64,000 nucleotides of DNA from an uncultured Eubacteriales bacterium (GCA_900545225.1 UQXZ01000006.1:1-64000), one strand, 5' to 3'; numbered from the stretch's first letter, positions 55,002-64,000 are shown. The notes: a model not told the origin generated them from the letters alone. Numbers and translations are program-made.

Positions 55002-56537
55002 ATGGGACGCAAGCCGGTTGTTTTAATGATATTAGACGGATATGGTTTAAGTGAAGAGAAAAGAGGCAATGCTGTAGGTAAGGCAAACACACCTGTAATG
55101 GATGACCTTATGGCTAACTATCCTTTCGTTCACGGTCATGCATCAGGAGAGGCAGTAGGTCTTCCTGAAGGTCAGATGGGTAACTCTGAAGTTGGACATT
55201 TAAATATCGGAGCAGGACGAGTAGTTTACCAGGATCTTACAAGAATTTCCAAAGCTATTGAAGATGGTTCGTTTTTCAAGAATGAAGCACTTTTAAAGGC
55301 TATGGAGAACTGTAAGAAGAACGGTTCTACACTTCATATCTGTGGATTATTATCAGATGGAGGAGTTCACTCATATAACAAGCACTTATATGCTATTCTT
55401 GAGATGGCAGAAAAAGAAGGATTAGGAAGTGTTCAGATCCATGCTTTCACTGACGGTAGAGATACAGATCCTAAGTCAGGTATCAACTACGTAAAAGAAC
55501 TTGAAGCTGAAATTAAGAAGATTGGTGTTGGTAAGATTTCTACTATCACAGGCCGTTACTATGCAATGGACAGAGATAACAGATGGGACAGAGTAGAGCA
55601 GGCATACAGATGTATGACTGAAGGAAAGGGTGTTTTCGCATTCAGTCCTGAAATGGCTGTTTACCAGTCATATGAAGACGGCGAAACAGATGAATTTATC
55701 CGTCCTACAGTAATCTCTTCAAGTAGTGGTAAGGTTCATTGTGTAGAAGATGGAGATTCACTTGTATGTATCAACTTCAGACCTGACAGAGCAAGAGAAA
55801 TCACAAGAGCATTCTGCGATGATGACTTCACACATTTTGACAGAGGTCCAAGAAAGGACATCGTATATGTTTGTATGACAGATTATGATGTTACTATCCC
55901 TAACAAGTTAGTTGCATTTGAAGATAAGGAAATCAAGAATACTCTTGGTGAAGTTATTTCAAAGGCAGGATTAAAGCAGCTCAGAACAGCTGAAACAGAG
56001 AAGTATGCTCACGTAACATTCTTCTTCAACGGTGGTGTTGAAGTTCCTTACGAAGGCGAAGACAGACTTCTTGTTCCATCTCCAAAGGTTGCTACATACG
56101 ATTTACAGCCTGAAATGAGTGCTGACGAAGTATGTGACGGTGTTGTAAATGCAGTTAAGGAAGGTAAATATGACTTTATCGTAGTTAACTTCGCAAACCC
56201 TGACATGGTTGGTCATACAGGTATTGTTAAGGCTGCAATTACAGCAATCGAAAAGGTTGATGAGTGTGTTGGCAGAATTAAGGATGCAATCATTGAAAAT
56301 AATGGTGTACTCTTCATCTGTGCTGATCACGGTAATGCAGAAAAGATGTTAGATAACTACACAGGAAAGAGTGTTACAGCTCATACAACAAATGATGTTC
56401 CATTTATCTTAGTTAACGATGGTGATGCTAAGCTCAGAGAAGGTGGAAGCTTATGTGATATAGCTCCAACAATTCTTGAAATCTTAGATATTGAGAAACC
56501 TGCAGAAATGACAGGAGAGTCATTAATCGTTAAATAA
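55002..56537 (+). CDS. gpmI: 2,3-bisphosphoglycerate-independent phosphoglycerate mutase
   Basis: 511 residues, alkaline-phosphatase superfamily with two manganese ions. LMILDGYGLS, the phosphoserine loop GQMGNSEVGHLNIGAG, DGRDTDPKSG, NFANPDMVGHTG, CADHGNAEKM. Co-transcribed with tpiA; own terminator. Confidence 0.96.
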   Translation: MGRKPVVLMILDGYGLSEEKRGNAVGKANTPVMDDLMANYPFVHGHASGEAVGLPEGQMGNSEVGHLNIGAGRVVYQDLTRISKAIEDGSFFKNEALLKAMENCKKNGSTLHICGLLSDGGVHSYNKHLYAILEMAEKEGLGSVQIHAFTDGRDTDPKSGINYVKELEAEIKKIGVGKISTITGRYYAMDRDNRWDRVEQAYRCMTEGKGVFAFSPEMAVYQSYEDGETDEFIRPTVISSSSGKVHCVEDGDSLVCINFRPDRAREITRAFCDDDFTHFDRGPRKDIVYVCMTDYDVTIPNKLVAFEDKEIKNTLGEVISKAGLKQLRTAETEKYAHVTFFFNGGVEVPYEGEDRLLVPSPKVATYDLQPEMSADEVCDGVVNAVKEGKYDFIVVNFANPDMVGHTGIVKAAITAIEKVDECVGRIKDAIIENNGVLFICADHGNAEKMLDNYTGKSVTAHTTNDVPFILVNDGDAKLREGGSLCDIAPTILEILDIEKPAEMTGESLIVK

Positions 56538-56570
56538 TCAGATAGTTATTTATCAATTCATAAATTAAAT

Positions 56571-56617
56571 AAAACCTTGTGTTTAACGCGTTAAAAGCGT
56601 TTTATACAAGGTTTTTT
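56571..56617 (+). terminator. Terminator of gpmI
   Basis: AAAACCTTGT / ACAAGGTTTT (56571-56580, 56606-56615) with inner AACGC/GCGTT; T6 run. Confidence 0.88.
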
Positions 56618-56771
56618 ATATGGAATTCCGGAAAATGCACGGAAATGTGCTTATTTATCATCATTTTAGATTATATTGCCTTTATGTTTAAACAATTAAA
56701 ATTTAAAAGTGCTATAATCAATCAAAGAGTGAAAATATTTATATCAGTATTGAACTATGTGAGGTAGTGTG

Positions 56772-58670
56772 ATGAGTAATAATTCAAAGGCTAAAGGTGC
56801 TGGTCTTATAACCTTTAAGCCGGAGATAAGAAGAGAATCAATTCGAGCTATTATATATATGACAATATATTTAGTTTCGACTTATCTTATGATAGGACCA
56901 CTTGGTAAAAGTAACGCGCTGGCATTTGGTATGGCATTGTCAAATGTAATTCCATCAAGCCAGAATGACTATACTATTGAGCCGGTTAAGAATACATTTA
57001 TTCTTGTGGCCTCCAATGTGGGTATAATTTTCCTTTCGTATCTGGGATACGGTTTCTTCCCACAGGGAACTTCCGGATATGTTACCATGGTGACTGTTGT
57101 AACATTTATAACATTCTTCCTGGCAATATATCTCTTTACATCAGAGAAGCATAGTAGCACATTTCTGCCATTATTACTCTGCTTCCCTGTAATGATGTAC
57201 AGACCTGTATATGGTACAGACTTTTTTATCAGAGTTGCCATATTCGGTGGTTTTGCACTTCTTTCTATTTTATATAATTTTGTAATTCATGGAATGTCAT
57301 TTAACAAAAAGCTTAAAAAGAAACTGGATTACACAATTGACTTAATGGGGAAACAGTGCGACAGCATTTTAAGAGAAGAAGACAATGATAAGTTAGTATC
57401 ACAGAAAAATGCTATCGATGACAGTCTTACTCAGATAGAACAGGCTATAGGTGAAAAGCTTTCAATAAGCCATTCATGGCAGCGTGGTCATGACATGGTT
57501 CGTATGGTTACCATATTAAAGCGAATCAATAATACACTTGTTGATAACTACGTAACTGAAGGTAAGAAAATGTCTCAGGGAATGCATAATCTTATTATAG
57601 AAATGCTTGATTCCATTGATGACTTTGAAGAGGATAAGGTATCAGAAAAATCTGTTACAAAACAGTTTGATGAATTATATGGAAAGCTCAACAATGAGCT
57701 TGAAGCAGATGAGGTTGTAGAATCTCTTAGAGAAGAAATGGACGACTTCGTTCAGGGTGAAGTTCTTCATCTTGATAAGAAGGAAGCAAAGGTTAAGTTT
57801 GGAACGGACATATTAAGCAGATTTAATATTTACAGTCTTATCTTTGCATTGAAGGTTTCATGTCTTGCTTCTGTTGGTATTTTTATAACAACATTCTTTA
57901 ACCTTCCTAATTCATATATGTTCCCTCTTTATGTAGGCATTACAGCTCAGCCATATATTGAAGCTAATACATCAAGTACAAAGAAACGTATTATCAACTC
58001 CATATACGTTATCGGCCTGATGCTTATTTCTTTCTCAATAACAAATGTTGTAGCGGTGCATTACGTGGTACTGGCGGGAATTACATTATTTGCCGACATA
58101 TTCTTCAAGTTTGACTATAAGGCAATGATCGCTACTATGTTCTCCGTAGTAACATATGCAATCATGTCACCTGATATGATTTATAAAGGATCATTATATA
58201 GAATTACATATATTGCCATAGCATGTATTTTACTTCAGGTAGTTGATATGTTTATCTTCCCAAGAAGTATTATGACAACTCTTCATAAACAGATGCAGTA
58301 CTCTCTATATTTAAATGACCAGTTAAGAGATGCTATTTCAAATGAAGCAACAACATATAGTGATATTCACAACATACTTATTAAGAAGAGAAAAATAAAT
58401 CAGAAAATCAGATCTACAAACAGATACTCTCAGGCTCCTCATGTTAAGGAATACTTAATGGCGGACGAAGAGTGGATTAACCGATTTACTATGATTTGTC
58501 ACCGAATGAAGGAAGACGGATTAAAGATTGGTGACTTCAAGGCAGTTGTTGAACATCCTGAAAATTTATCTCACAGACTTAAAAATATATTTACAGCCAT
58601 TGATGAGGTAACATGGGATGTATTTAACGCAGAAAAGATTGCAAAACAGATTGATTATTCAAAGAAATAA
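56772..58670 (+). CDS. FUSC / aromatic acid exporter family protein, paralogue B
   Basis: 632 residues from ATG 56772 (GAGG 7 nt upstream). Same layout as the 29589-31505 protein and clearly similar along the length, for example FLTSEKH-type LFTSEKHSSTFLPLLL and TIEPVKNTFILVASNVG. Two membrane blocks and a helical cytoplasmic region. No MarR gene is attached; a TATAAT at 56713-56718 suggests its own promoter. Substrate unknown. Confidence 0.82.
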   Translation: MSNNSKAKGAGLITFKPEIRRESIRAIIYMTIYLVSTYLMIGPLGKSNALAFGMALSNVIPSSQNDYTIEPVKNTFILVASNVGIIFLSYLGYGFFPQGTSGYVTMVTVVTFITFFLAIYLFTSEKHSSTFLPLLLCFPVMMYRPVYGTDFFIRVAIFGGFALLSILYNFVIHGMSFNKKLKKKLDYTIDLMGKQCDSILREEDNDKLVSQKNAIDDSLTQIEQAIGEKLSISHSWQRGHDMVRMVTILKRINNTLVDNYVTEGKKMSQGMHNLIIEMLDSIDDFEEDKVSEKSVTKQFDELYGKLNNELEADEVVESLREEMDDFVQGEVLHLDKKEAKVKFGTDILSRFNIYSLIFALKVSCLASVGIFITTFFNLPNSYMFPLYVGITAQPYIEANTSSTKKRIINSIYVIGLMLISFSITNVVAVHYVVLAGITLFADIFFKFDYKAMIATMFSVVTYAIMSPDMIYKGSLYRITYIAIACILLQVVDMFIFPRSIMTTLHKQMQYSLYLNDQLRDAISNEATTYSDIHNILIKKRKINQKIRSTNRYSQAPHVKEYLMADEEWINRFTMICHRMKEDGLKIGDFKAVVEHPENLSHRLKNIFTAIDEVTWDVFNAEKIAKQIDYSKK

Positions 58671-58714
58671 TTTAAATAAATAATTAAAAGAGATTTTCAA
58701 AATCAGAATAAATA

Positions 58715-58754
58715 AAAACCCTGAGGATTGTATTTAATCCTCAGGGTTTTCTTT
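58715..58754. terminator. Bidirectional terminator between FUSC B and DUF4364 genes
   Basis: Perfect 15-bp arms (58715-58729, 58736-58750) with a 6-nt loop and A/T ends. Confidence 0.92.
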
Positions 58755-58826
58755 ATATGAAATTCATATGTTCTATAAGTTGTTTTCTTTATATGCATGA
58801 CGCATATTCAGATAAGACATTTTTCT

Positions 58827-59342
58827 TTATGTGAGCTTATGCATTATATATTCGTAAATGTCCTGATTGTTATTCTGCCATTTGTTACATATTATTTTGG
58901 CATCTTCTTCAGAAGGAACAGATAACTTGATTTCTATTAATGAAGCATTTCCTTCGTTAACCTTACATTCAGCTATATAATCGCCGGAGCCTGACTGATA
59001 ATAGTTTGTCATTGTATTGATTTCACATCTGAAATCGTACTTGTTATCAGTTAAGTATGTATCAATATCTTCCTTTATAGAAGATGATAATTTACTGGCA
59101 AACTGATCTATGGCATATTTACCACTTTCAGTAAGAGAGTACTGCGTACTGTTTTTGTAAATAGCTGCATGTATAAAGTTATCGTCTATAAGAGTATTAA
59201 GAGTGTTTTGTAATGTGAAATATGTAGTATATTCCCTGCCAAGTACAAAACTGCTGATCTGACTGTTGGATAATGGGAAGTTAACCTTATCCAGCATATA
59301 TAAGATCATAAGCTTATACATCATATCCGGTTCTTCATTCAT
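58827..59342 (-). CDS. DUF4364 family protein (PadR/winged-helix-like)
   Basis: 171 residues from the ATG at 59342 (MNEEPDMMYKLMILYMLDKV), chosen because family members begin this way; an upstream in-frame ATG at 59417 would add 25 residues. N-terminal winged-helix-like segment (FPLSNSQISSFVLGREYTTY, then TLNTLIDDNFI, YSLTESGKYAID). DUF4364 is a Firmicutes family of probable transcription regulators with unknown targets. Confidence 0.8.
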   Translation of the reverse strand: MNEEPDMMYKLMILYMLDKVNFPLSNSQISSFVLGREYTTYFTLQNTLNTLIDDNFIHAAIYKNSTQYSLTESGKYAIDQFASKLSSSIKEDIDTYLTDNKYDFRCEINTMTNYYQSGSGDYIAECKVNEGNASLIEIKLSVPSEEDAKIICNKWQNNNQDIYEYIMHKLT

Positions 59343-59552
59343 TGTTTTAGTATCCTTACTATCTTCATAATATTTAAATATTTTCTTAAATATATAAATG
59401 TCTAAACGTACATACATCGAAATATATTTAAATCATATAAATATTTTTATTTTATATAGTATATAAAAATTTAAGCTTTATTAAGTGTTATTTATAATAG
59501 CAAAAGACGACAATAAAAACAAATAAAATATAACAATGTAAAACAAAAATGC

Positions 59553-59582
59553 TTGACACACTCATTTGCAATCTGTTATTAT
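59553..59582 (+). promoter_or_regulatory. Probable promoter of the ylxM-ffh operon
   Basis: TTGACA (59553-59558) and TATTAT (59577-59582) with an 18-nt spacer, 26 bp upstream of ylxM. Confidence 0.65.
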
Positions 59583-59607
59583 AAGCAACAGCTGTAAAGG
59601 AGTTTAC

Positions 59608-59952
59608 ATGGACAACATATTTAAACAGACATTATTATATGACTTTTATGGTGAGCTTCTAAATGAGCATCAGCGCAAAGTATATGAAGATGCTGTATTT
59701 AACGATTTATCTCTCAGTGAGGTTGCCGATAACTATGGTGTTTCAAGACAGGCGATTCACGATCTTATTAAGAGAGTGACTAAGATGCTTGAGAAGTATG
59801 AGAATAAGCTGCATATGATAGAGCGATTTGCTAAAATGCAGGACATCGCACAGGGAATCAAGGATACCATTGCTGAGTATAAAGAATCCCGCAATGATAA
59901 GTTGTTGGATAAAATATCCGAAGATACAGAACTGATAATAGATGAATTCTGA
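59608..59952 (+). CDS. ylxM: YlxM family SRP-associated DNA-binding-like protein
   Basis: 114 residues from ATG 59608 with AAAGGAG upstream. Sigma-70 region 4-like helix-turn-helix (NDLSLSEVADNYGVSRQAIH). Always beside ffh in Firmicutes; Streptococcus YlxM modulates SRP function. ffh starts 22 nt downstream. Confidence 0.92.
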   Translation: MDNIFKQTLLYDFYGELLNEHQRKVYEDAVFNDLSLSEVADNYGVSRQAIHDLIKRVTKMLEKYENKLHMIERFAKMQDIAQGIKDTIAEYKESRNDKLLDKISEDTELIIDEF

Positions 59953-59974
59953 TTTTCATCAGAAAGGATAAGTT

Positions 59975-61327
59975 ATGGCATTTGATAGTTTATCAGAGAA
60001 GCTGCAAAATGTTTTTAAAAAGCTTAGAGGCAAGGGAACTCTGAAGGAATCAGATGTTAAGGAAGCCGTAAAAGAAGTTAAGATTGCACTTCTCGAAGCC
60101 GATGTAAACTTTAAGGTTGTTAAGAAGTTCGTCAATACAATCCAGGAAAAGGCCGTTGGTGAAGAGGTTATGAAATCTCTTACACCCGGACAGATGGTTG
60201 TTAAGATTGTTAACGAAGAACTTACAGCACTTATGGGTTCTGAGAAAACTGATATTAAGTTCAGAACAGATGGAACAGCTACCAAGATTATGATGGCTGG
60301 TCTTCAGGGTGCAGGTAAGACAACTACAGCGGCAAAGCTTGCTGCTAAGTTCCAGGCTCAGGGCAAGAGACCACTTCTCGTTGCCTGTGACGTATACAGA
60401 CCGGCTGCTATAGATCAGTTAAAGGTAAACGGTGAGAAATTAGGAGTTTCTGTTTTCTCAATGGGTACTGATATTAATCCTGTGGATATAGCAAAGGCAG
60501 CCGTGGAAGAGGCAAAGAGCAGAAATAAGAATGTTATCATCTTCGATACAGCCGGACGACTTCACATCGATGAAGACATGATGGATGAGATCAGTAAGAT
60601 CAAGGCCGAGGTTGGAATTGATGAGACTGTACTTGTTGTCGATGCGATGACAGGTCAGGATGCAGTAAATGTTGCTAAGACATTTGATGAGAAGGTTGGA
60701 ATCGACGGAGTAATTCTTACTAAGCTCGACGGTGATACAAGAGGTGGTGCGGCTCTCTCCATTAAAGCTGTAACAGGCAAGCCTATATTATATGTAGGTA
60801 TGGGTGAGAAGCTTTCAGATCTTGAACCGTTTTATCCGGAAAGAATGGCTTCCCGTATGCTCGGTATGGGCGATGTGCTTTCTCTTATCGAGAAGGCAGA
60901 GCAGGAGATAGATGAAGAAGAAGCGCTTAGAATGGCTGCTAAGGTTAAGAAGTCAGAATTTGATTTCAACGACTACCTTTCATCTATGAAACAGCTCAGA
61001 AAGCTTGGAGGATTTTCTAAGTTCTTAGGACTTCTTCCAAATATGGGAATCGCCGGAAAGATGAAAGAGATGAACCTCGACAGCGAAGATGCACAGAATG
61101 CACTTGCTAAGAATGAGGCAATCATTTTCTCAATGACTCCGAAGGAAAGAGAGAATCCGCATATTCTCAATCCATCAAGAAAAAAGAGAATTGCACAAGG
61201 TGCGGGTGTTGACATAGCAGTTGTTAACAGACTTGTAAAGCAGTTCGAAGAAGCAAAGAAGGCAATGAAAAACATGCCTGGCATGTTTAAGGGTGGTAAA
61301 AAAGGTAAGTTCAAACTTCCTTTTTAA
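59975..61327 (+). CDS. ffh: Signal recognition particle protein Ffh
   Basis: 450 residues. N domain, then the GTPase G domain (GLQGAGKTTTAAKLA, DTAGRLHIDEDMMDE, TKLDGDTRGGAA), and a methionine-rich M domain ending MFKGGKKGKFKLPF. Binds signal sequences and SRP RNA. rpsP follows, a conserved order. Confidence 0.96.
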   Translation: MAFDSLSEKLQNVFKKLRGKGTLKESDVKEAVKEVKIALLEADVNFKVVKKFVNTIQEKAVGEEVMKSLTPGQMVVKIVNEELTALMGSEKTDIKFRTDGTATKIMMAGLQGAGKTTTAAKLAAKFQAQGKRPLLVACDVYRPAAIDQLKVNGEKLGVSVFSMGTDINPVDIAKAAVEEAKSRNKNVIIFDTAGRLHIDEDMMDEISKIKAEVGIDETVLVVDAMTGQDAVNVAKTFDEKVGIDGVILTKLDGDTRGGAALSIKAVTGKPILYVGMGEKLSDLEPFYPERMASRMLGMGDVLSLIEKAEQEIDEEEALRMAAKVKKSEFDFNDYLSSMKQLRKLGGFSKFLGLLPNMGIAGKMKEMNLDSEDAQNALAKNEAIIFSMTPKERENPHILNPSRKKRIAQGAGVDIAVVNRLVKQFEEAKKAMKNMPGMFKGGKKGKFKLPF

Positions 61328-61366
61328 CATATAATATTTTATTTACACATTAGTGGAGGAAAAGTA

Positions 61367-61609
61367 ATGGTAAAGATTAGATTAAAAAGACTTGGCGCAA
61401 AGAGAAAGCCATTTTACAGAGTTGTAGTTGCTGATTCAAGAACACCTAGAAACGGTAGCTCAATCGATGAAATCGGTACATATGATCCAAATTGCGAACC
61501 AGCTAAGATTGAAATTGATGCTGAAAAGGTTACAAAGTGGATTGCTAACGGTGCTCAGCCAACAGAAACAGTTGCAAGACTTTTCAAGGTTGCAGGTATC
61601 TCTAAGTAA
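61367..61609 (+). CDS. rpsP: 30S ribosomal protein S16
   Basis: 80 residues, begins [20 protein letters not shown] and ends with the usual [12 protein letters not shown]. Strong ribosome binding site (GTGGAGGAAAAGTA). khpA frame starts 18 nt after the stop. Confidence 0.97.
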   Translation: MVKIRLKRLGAKRKPFYRVVVADSRTPRNGSSIDEIGTYDPNCEPAKIEIDAEKVTKWIANGAQPTETVARLFKVAGISK

Positions 61610-61627
61610 TTAATTGGAGGAAGCGTA

Positions 61628-61861
61628 GTGGAAAAGTTTGTGGAATACTTAGTAAAATCACTCGTTGATGACAAGGAATAGGTAACAGTTTATTCCGTGC
61701 AGCAAGGTGATTTAACTTCTATCCATGTTAAGACTGCTCCCGACGATCTGGGTAAAATTATAGGTACATCAGGTCGTATCGCACAATCTATTAGAGTATT
61801 AGTTGCGGCTCAGGCTGCTGAAAATGCTAAAAACATAAAGGTATGTATTGATGGACAATGA
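61628..61861 (+). pseudogene. khpA: KhpA/YlqC KH-domain RNA-binding protein with in-frame amber codon
   Basis: GTG 61628, 6 nt after TTGGAGGAAGC, starts MEKFVEYLVKSLVDDKE, then TAG at 61679-61681. The frame continues without further stops as VTVYSVQQGD..., including the KH signature LGKIIGTSGRIAQSIRVLV, to TGA at 61859-61861. The total of 78 codons is the normal KhpA length, so a single base change (for example CAG or GAG to TAG) explains the break. KhpA with KhpB binds RNA and affects division in streptococci and is dispensable there. Readthrough, re-initiation at GTG 61697, or a sequence error are alternatives. Confidence 0.85.
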
Positions 61862-62363
61862 TAATTACCTTAGAGTAGGAGTGGTTGTTAAGACTCACGG
61901 TTTACGTGGTGAACTTACAGTGTTTCCTACAACTGATGATCCGACAAGGTTTAAGAAACTTAAGGAATGCCTCATTTTTGTAAATGGGGAAGAATATAAG
62001 CTTCACCCAGGTTCGGTTCGTTACTTTAAACAATATGTTATTATTTCTTTCAAAGAATATGACAACATCAATGATGTTACAAAATTCGTTAAGAAAGATA
62101 TAATGATAACGAGAGATAACGCAATTAAATTAGAGCCCGGAGAATACTTTATATGTGACCTTATAGGCCAGAAAATTGTCACATATGATGGCGAAGAGCT
62201 TGGAATATTAGAAGACGTTATGACAAATGCCGCTAATAATGTGTATGTTGTTAGGATGAATAACGGCAAAGAGCTGTTGATTCCTGTTATTGATGACAGT
62301 AATATCTCCCATGATTTGGAGAGTGGTATTACAAAGGTTACATTATTAAAGGGATTGCTTTGA
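61851..62363 (+). CDS. rimM: Ribosome maturation factor RimM
   Basis: 170 residues from ATG 61851, which overlaps the khpA frame end by 11 nt (a TTG at 61848 is also in frame). N-terminal barrel RVGVVVKTHGLRGELTVFPTTDDP and C-terminal PRC domain (YFICDLIGQKIVTYDGEELG, LLIPVIDD). Helps 30S maturation via S19. Because it starts inside khpA, the amber codon could reduce its translation. trmD, normally next, is absent. Confidence 0.95.
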   Translation: MDNDNYLRVGVVVKTHGLRGELTVFPTTDDPTRFKKLKECLIFVNGEEYKLHPGSVRYFKQYVIISFKEYDNINDVTKFVKKDIMITRDNAIKLEPGEYFICDLIGQKIVTYDGEELGILEDVMTNAANNVYVVRMNNGKELLIPVIDDSNISHDLESGITKVTLLKGLL

Positions 62364-62400
62364 TAATTTATAAAGAATAACAATTCATGGAGGATTAGTA

Positions 62401-62748
62401 ATGAAGGATTATATCGCAGAGATAGAAAACGCTCAGAAAAAAGAACAGTTACCTGAGTTTGGTGTAGGTGATACTGTTAAAGTTTCTGCTAAGATTATCG
62501 AGGGTACTCGTGAGAGAATCCAGGTTTTTGAAGGTACAGTAATTAAGGTTCAGGGTACAGGTCTTCGTAAGACATTTACAGTTAGAAAGCTTGCAAGCGG
62601 TGTAGGTGTTGAAAAGACATGGCCTCTTCACTCACCTAACGTAGCAGATGTTAAGGTTGTTAGATACGGTAAGGTTAGAAGAGCTAAGCTTTTCTATCTC
62701 CGTGAAAGAACAGGTAAGGCTACAAGAGTTAAGGAACTCGTTAAGTAA
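62401..62748 (+). CDS. rplS: 50S ribosomal protein L19
   Basis: 115 residues. [47 protein letters not shown]: full L19. It begins 37 nt after rimM with TGGAGGA upstream. Confidence 0.97.
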   Translation: MKDYIAEIENAQKKEQLPEFGVGDTVKVSAKIIEGTRERIQVFEGTVIKVQGTGLRKTFTVRKLASGVGVEKTWPLHSPNVADVKVVRYGKVRRAKLFYLRERTGKATRVKELVK

Positions 62749-62767
62749 TTTATACCTAAATATTATG

Positions 62768-62807
62768 AAAGTAGTAGGGATATTTCGGTATTCCTACTAC
62801 TTTTTAT
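62768..62807 (+). terminator. Terminator after rplS
   Basis: 13-bp arms (62768-62780, 62791-62803; one G-T pair) then TTTTTAT. Confidence 0.85.
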
Positions 62808-62837
62808 AATATGGACATATCTGAAATGGAGGTAATT

Positions 62838-63689
62838 ATGGATAACAATAACTACCAATGGTATCCAGGACATATGGCTAAGGCCTTCAAGATTATGAAA
62901 GAGGATATTGCCCTCGTAGATATAGTTATTGAAGTAGTTGATGCAAGAGCGCCTGAGAGTACAAGAAACCCTAACCTTCTTGATCTTACAAAGGGCAAGG
63001 GACATATTCTTGTACTTAATAAGTCTGATATGGCGGATGATAAGGAAAGCTCAATGTGGCTCGATTATTATAAAGAAAATGGTGTATGTGCCATTCTATT
63101 AAATTCCAAGAAGCAGAGTGATGTTCTCAAAATAAAGGATACAATCACACAGTTAATGGAAGAAAAATATAAAGGTAAATCAAGAGATTACAAGAGAATC
63201 CCAAGAGTTATGATTTGTGGAGTGCCAAATGTGGGTAAGTCTACATTTATTAACTCATTTGTGGGTAAAAAAAGTGCAAAAACAGGTAACAGACCGGGTG
63301 TTACAATCGGTAAGCAGTGGATAAAGGTCGGCAATACATGTGAATTGCTTGATACACCGGGTGTACTTTACGTAAAGCCCGTTAATGAGAAGTCAGGTCA
63401 GAGACTTGCATTTTTAGGTTCATTAAATGACAACAACCTCAACATAGAAAATCTTGCATTCTTCCTTATTGAATGGATGATGAAGAGATATCCTGACAGA
63501 TTATCAGAAAAATACAGTATCGAGACAGATGGCGAAACTATTGAAATATTTGACAATATTGCAAGAAGACTCGGTGCGCTCAAAAAGGGCGGTAAGCTCG
63601 ACTACGAAAGAGCTGCCAAGGTAGTCATTGATGATTACAGAAACGGCAGATTCGGTAAAATGACTCTCGAAAGACCATGGATTGACTAA
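62838..63689 (+). CDS. rbgA: Ribosome biogenesis GTPase RbgA (YlqF)
   Basis: 283 residues from ATG 62838 with TGGAGG 6 nt upstream (an in-frame start at 62811 is weaker). Circularly permuted GTPase: NKSD (LVLNKSDMAD) comes before the P-loop (GVPNVGKSTFIN) and DTPGV. YQWYPGHMAKA at the N-terminus is diagnostic. Needed for late 50S assembly in Bacillus. rnhB follows. Confidence 0.94.
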   Translation: MDNNNYQWYPGHMAKAFKIMKEDIALVDIVIEVVDARAPESTRNPNLLDLTKGKGHILVLNKSDMADDKESSMWLDYYKENGVCAILLNSKKQSDVLKIKDTITQLMEEKYKGKSRDYKRIPRVMICGVPNVGKSTFINSFVGKKSAKTGNRPGVTIGKQWIKVGNTCELLDTPGVLYVKPVNEKSGQRLAFLGSLNDNNLNIENLAFFLIEWMMKRYPDRLSEKYSIETDGETIEIFDNIARRLGALKKGGKLDYERAAKVVIDDYRNGRFGKMTLERPWID

Positions 63690-63718
63690 TTGATTACTTA
63701 TTCTAAAAAGGAGCAGCT

Positions 63719-64000
63719 ATGTCACCTGAAAAGCTTGAAATAGAATTAGAAAGACTAAGAGCCATGAAGGAATACGAATATAGTTTTCTTTCAAAGGGAA
63801 ATGTGGTAATTGCAGGTGTTGATGAGGCCGGGAGAGGTCCGTTGGCAGGTCCTGTGGTAGCCGCTGCAGCCATTTTAAATGTGGATGATGATTTCATTTA
63901 CTTAAATGACTCTAAAAAAGTTACTCCTAAAAGACGTGATATTTTATACAACGATATTATGAACCGTACGATTTACGGTATTGGCATTGTATCTGCTGAA
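63719..64000 (+). CDS. rnhB: Ribonuclease HII (partial, runs off the window)
   Basis: The first 94 codons are present. [18 protein letters not shown] carries the acidic DE metal-site motif, and [13 protein letters not shown] follows. Degrades RNA of RNA-DNA hybrids and removes misincorporated ribonucleotides. AAAAGGAGC lies upstream of ATG 63719. The C-terminal half lies beyond position 64000. Confidence 0.95.
   Translation, partial: MSPEKLEIELERLRAMKEYEYSFLSKGNVVIAGVDEAGRGPLAGPVVAAAAILNVDDDFIYLNDSKKVTPKRRDILYNDIMNRTIYGIGIVSAE

Noticed and set aside
1..64000. CRISPR arrays, rRNA, tRNA, insertion sequences, integrase
   Set aside because: No regularly spaced repeats, no rRNA or recognisable tRNA sequence and no transposase or integrase frame were found. 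The repeats seen are pairs or triplets explained above.

Overview
The window looks like a chromosomal segment of a low-GC Gram-positive anaerobe, most likely a Lachnospiraceae (Clostridia) member close to Lachnospira/Eubacterium eligens. The reasons are the gene orders (radC-mreBCD-pbp2-rodA; ylmE-sepF; rpsP-khpA-rimM-rplS-rbgA-rnhB; gap-pgk-tpiA-gpmI), purine-rich ribosome binding sites, strong rho-independent terminators and families common in Lachnospiraceae (DUF4364, DUF5688, NiaR, type Ic aspartate aminotransferase). The species is inferred from recalled protein families; no database search was run.

Layout. (1) 1-14.2 kb is an accessory region. It is bracketed by two copies of a 32-bp sequence (26-57 and 14142-14173) that contains a palindrome. 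It holds flavodoxin-type proteins, a radical SAM protein, a decayed TetR plus oleate hydratase pair, a four-gene restriction-modification-like locus (5.39-11.84 kb), a PNPOx-like protein and a NiaR plus nicotinamidase pair. Three genes here are visibly broken (91-228, 2561-3130, 3297-5067). (2) 14.4-27.4 kb is the cell-shape and division block: radC, mreB, mreC, mreD, pbp2, rodA, a HlyD-like protein, ylmE, sepF, then aroB, lspA, an RluA-family synthase and a cytidylate-kinase-like gene. (3) 27.4-37.1 kb is mixed: signal peptidase I with a very long N-terminus, a DUF308 protein, a MarR/FUSC exporter pair, rpsT, pepD, a MarR regulator with a broken MATE pump and clear operators, a DUF5688 protein and an HPr-like protein without the phosphocarrier histidine. 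(4) 37.1-51.2 kb is housekeeping: valS, rimO, pgsA, recA, recX, rny, an aspartate aminotransferase, proC, metA, an unknown gene and a PHP-family phosphatase. (5) 51.5-56.6 kb is the lower glycolysis cluster gap, pgk, tpiA, gpmI. (6) 56.7-64.0 kb has a second FUSC paralogue, a DUF4364 gene, then the SRP and ribosome block ylxM-ffh-rpsP-khpA(amber)-rimM-rplS-rbgA-rnhB, which lacks trmD.

The best candidate for an unusual system is 5390-11836. A DNA adenine methyltransferase appears split into two polypeptides, with a YhcG/DUF1016 PD-(D/E)XK nuclease gene between the halves. The nuclease gene is flanked by near-identical 15-bp junctions. Downstream is a large GIY-YIG-like / superfamily 2 helicase / methyltransferase-half fusion. 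The four genes are packed with 2-nt gaps or a 1-nt overlap and are probably co-translated.

Other points: a Crh-like HPr paralogue, three AATAG-N4-CTATT operator copies around the MarR/MATE pair, a nonsense codon in khpA, and a codon-usage shift in the middle of pbp2.
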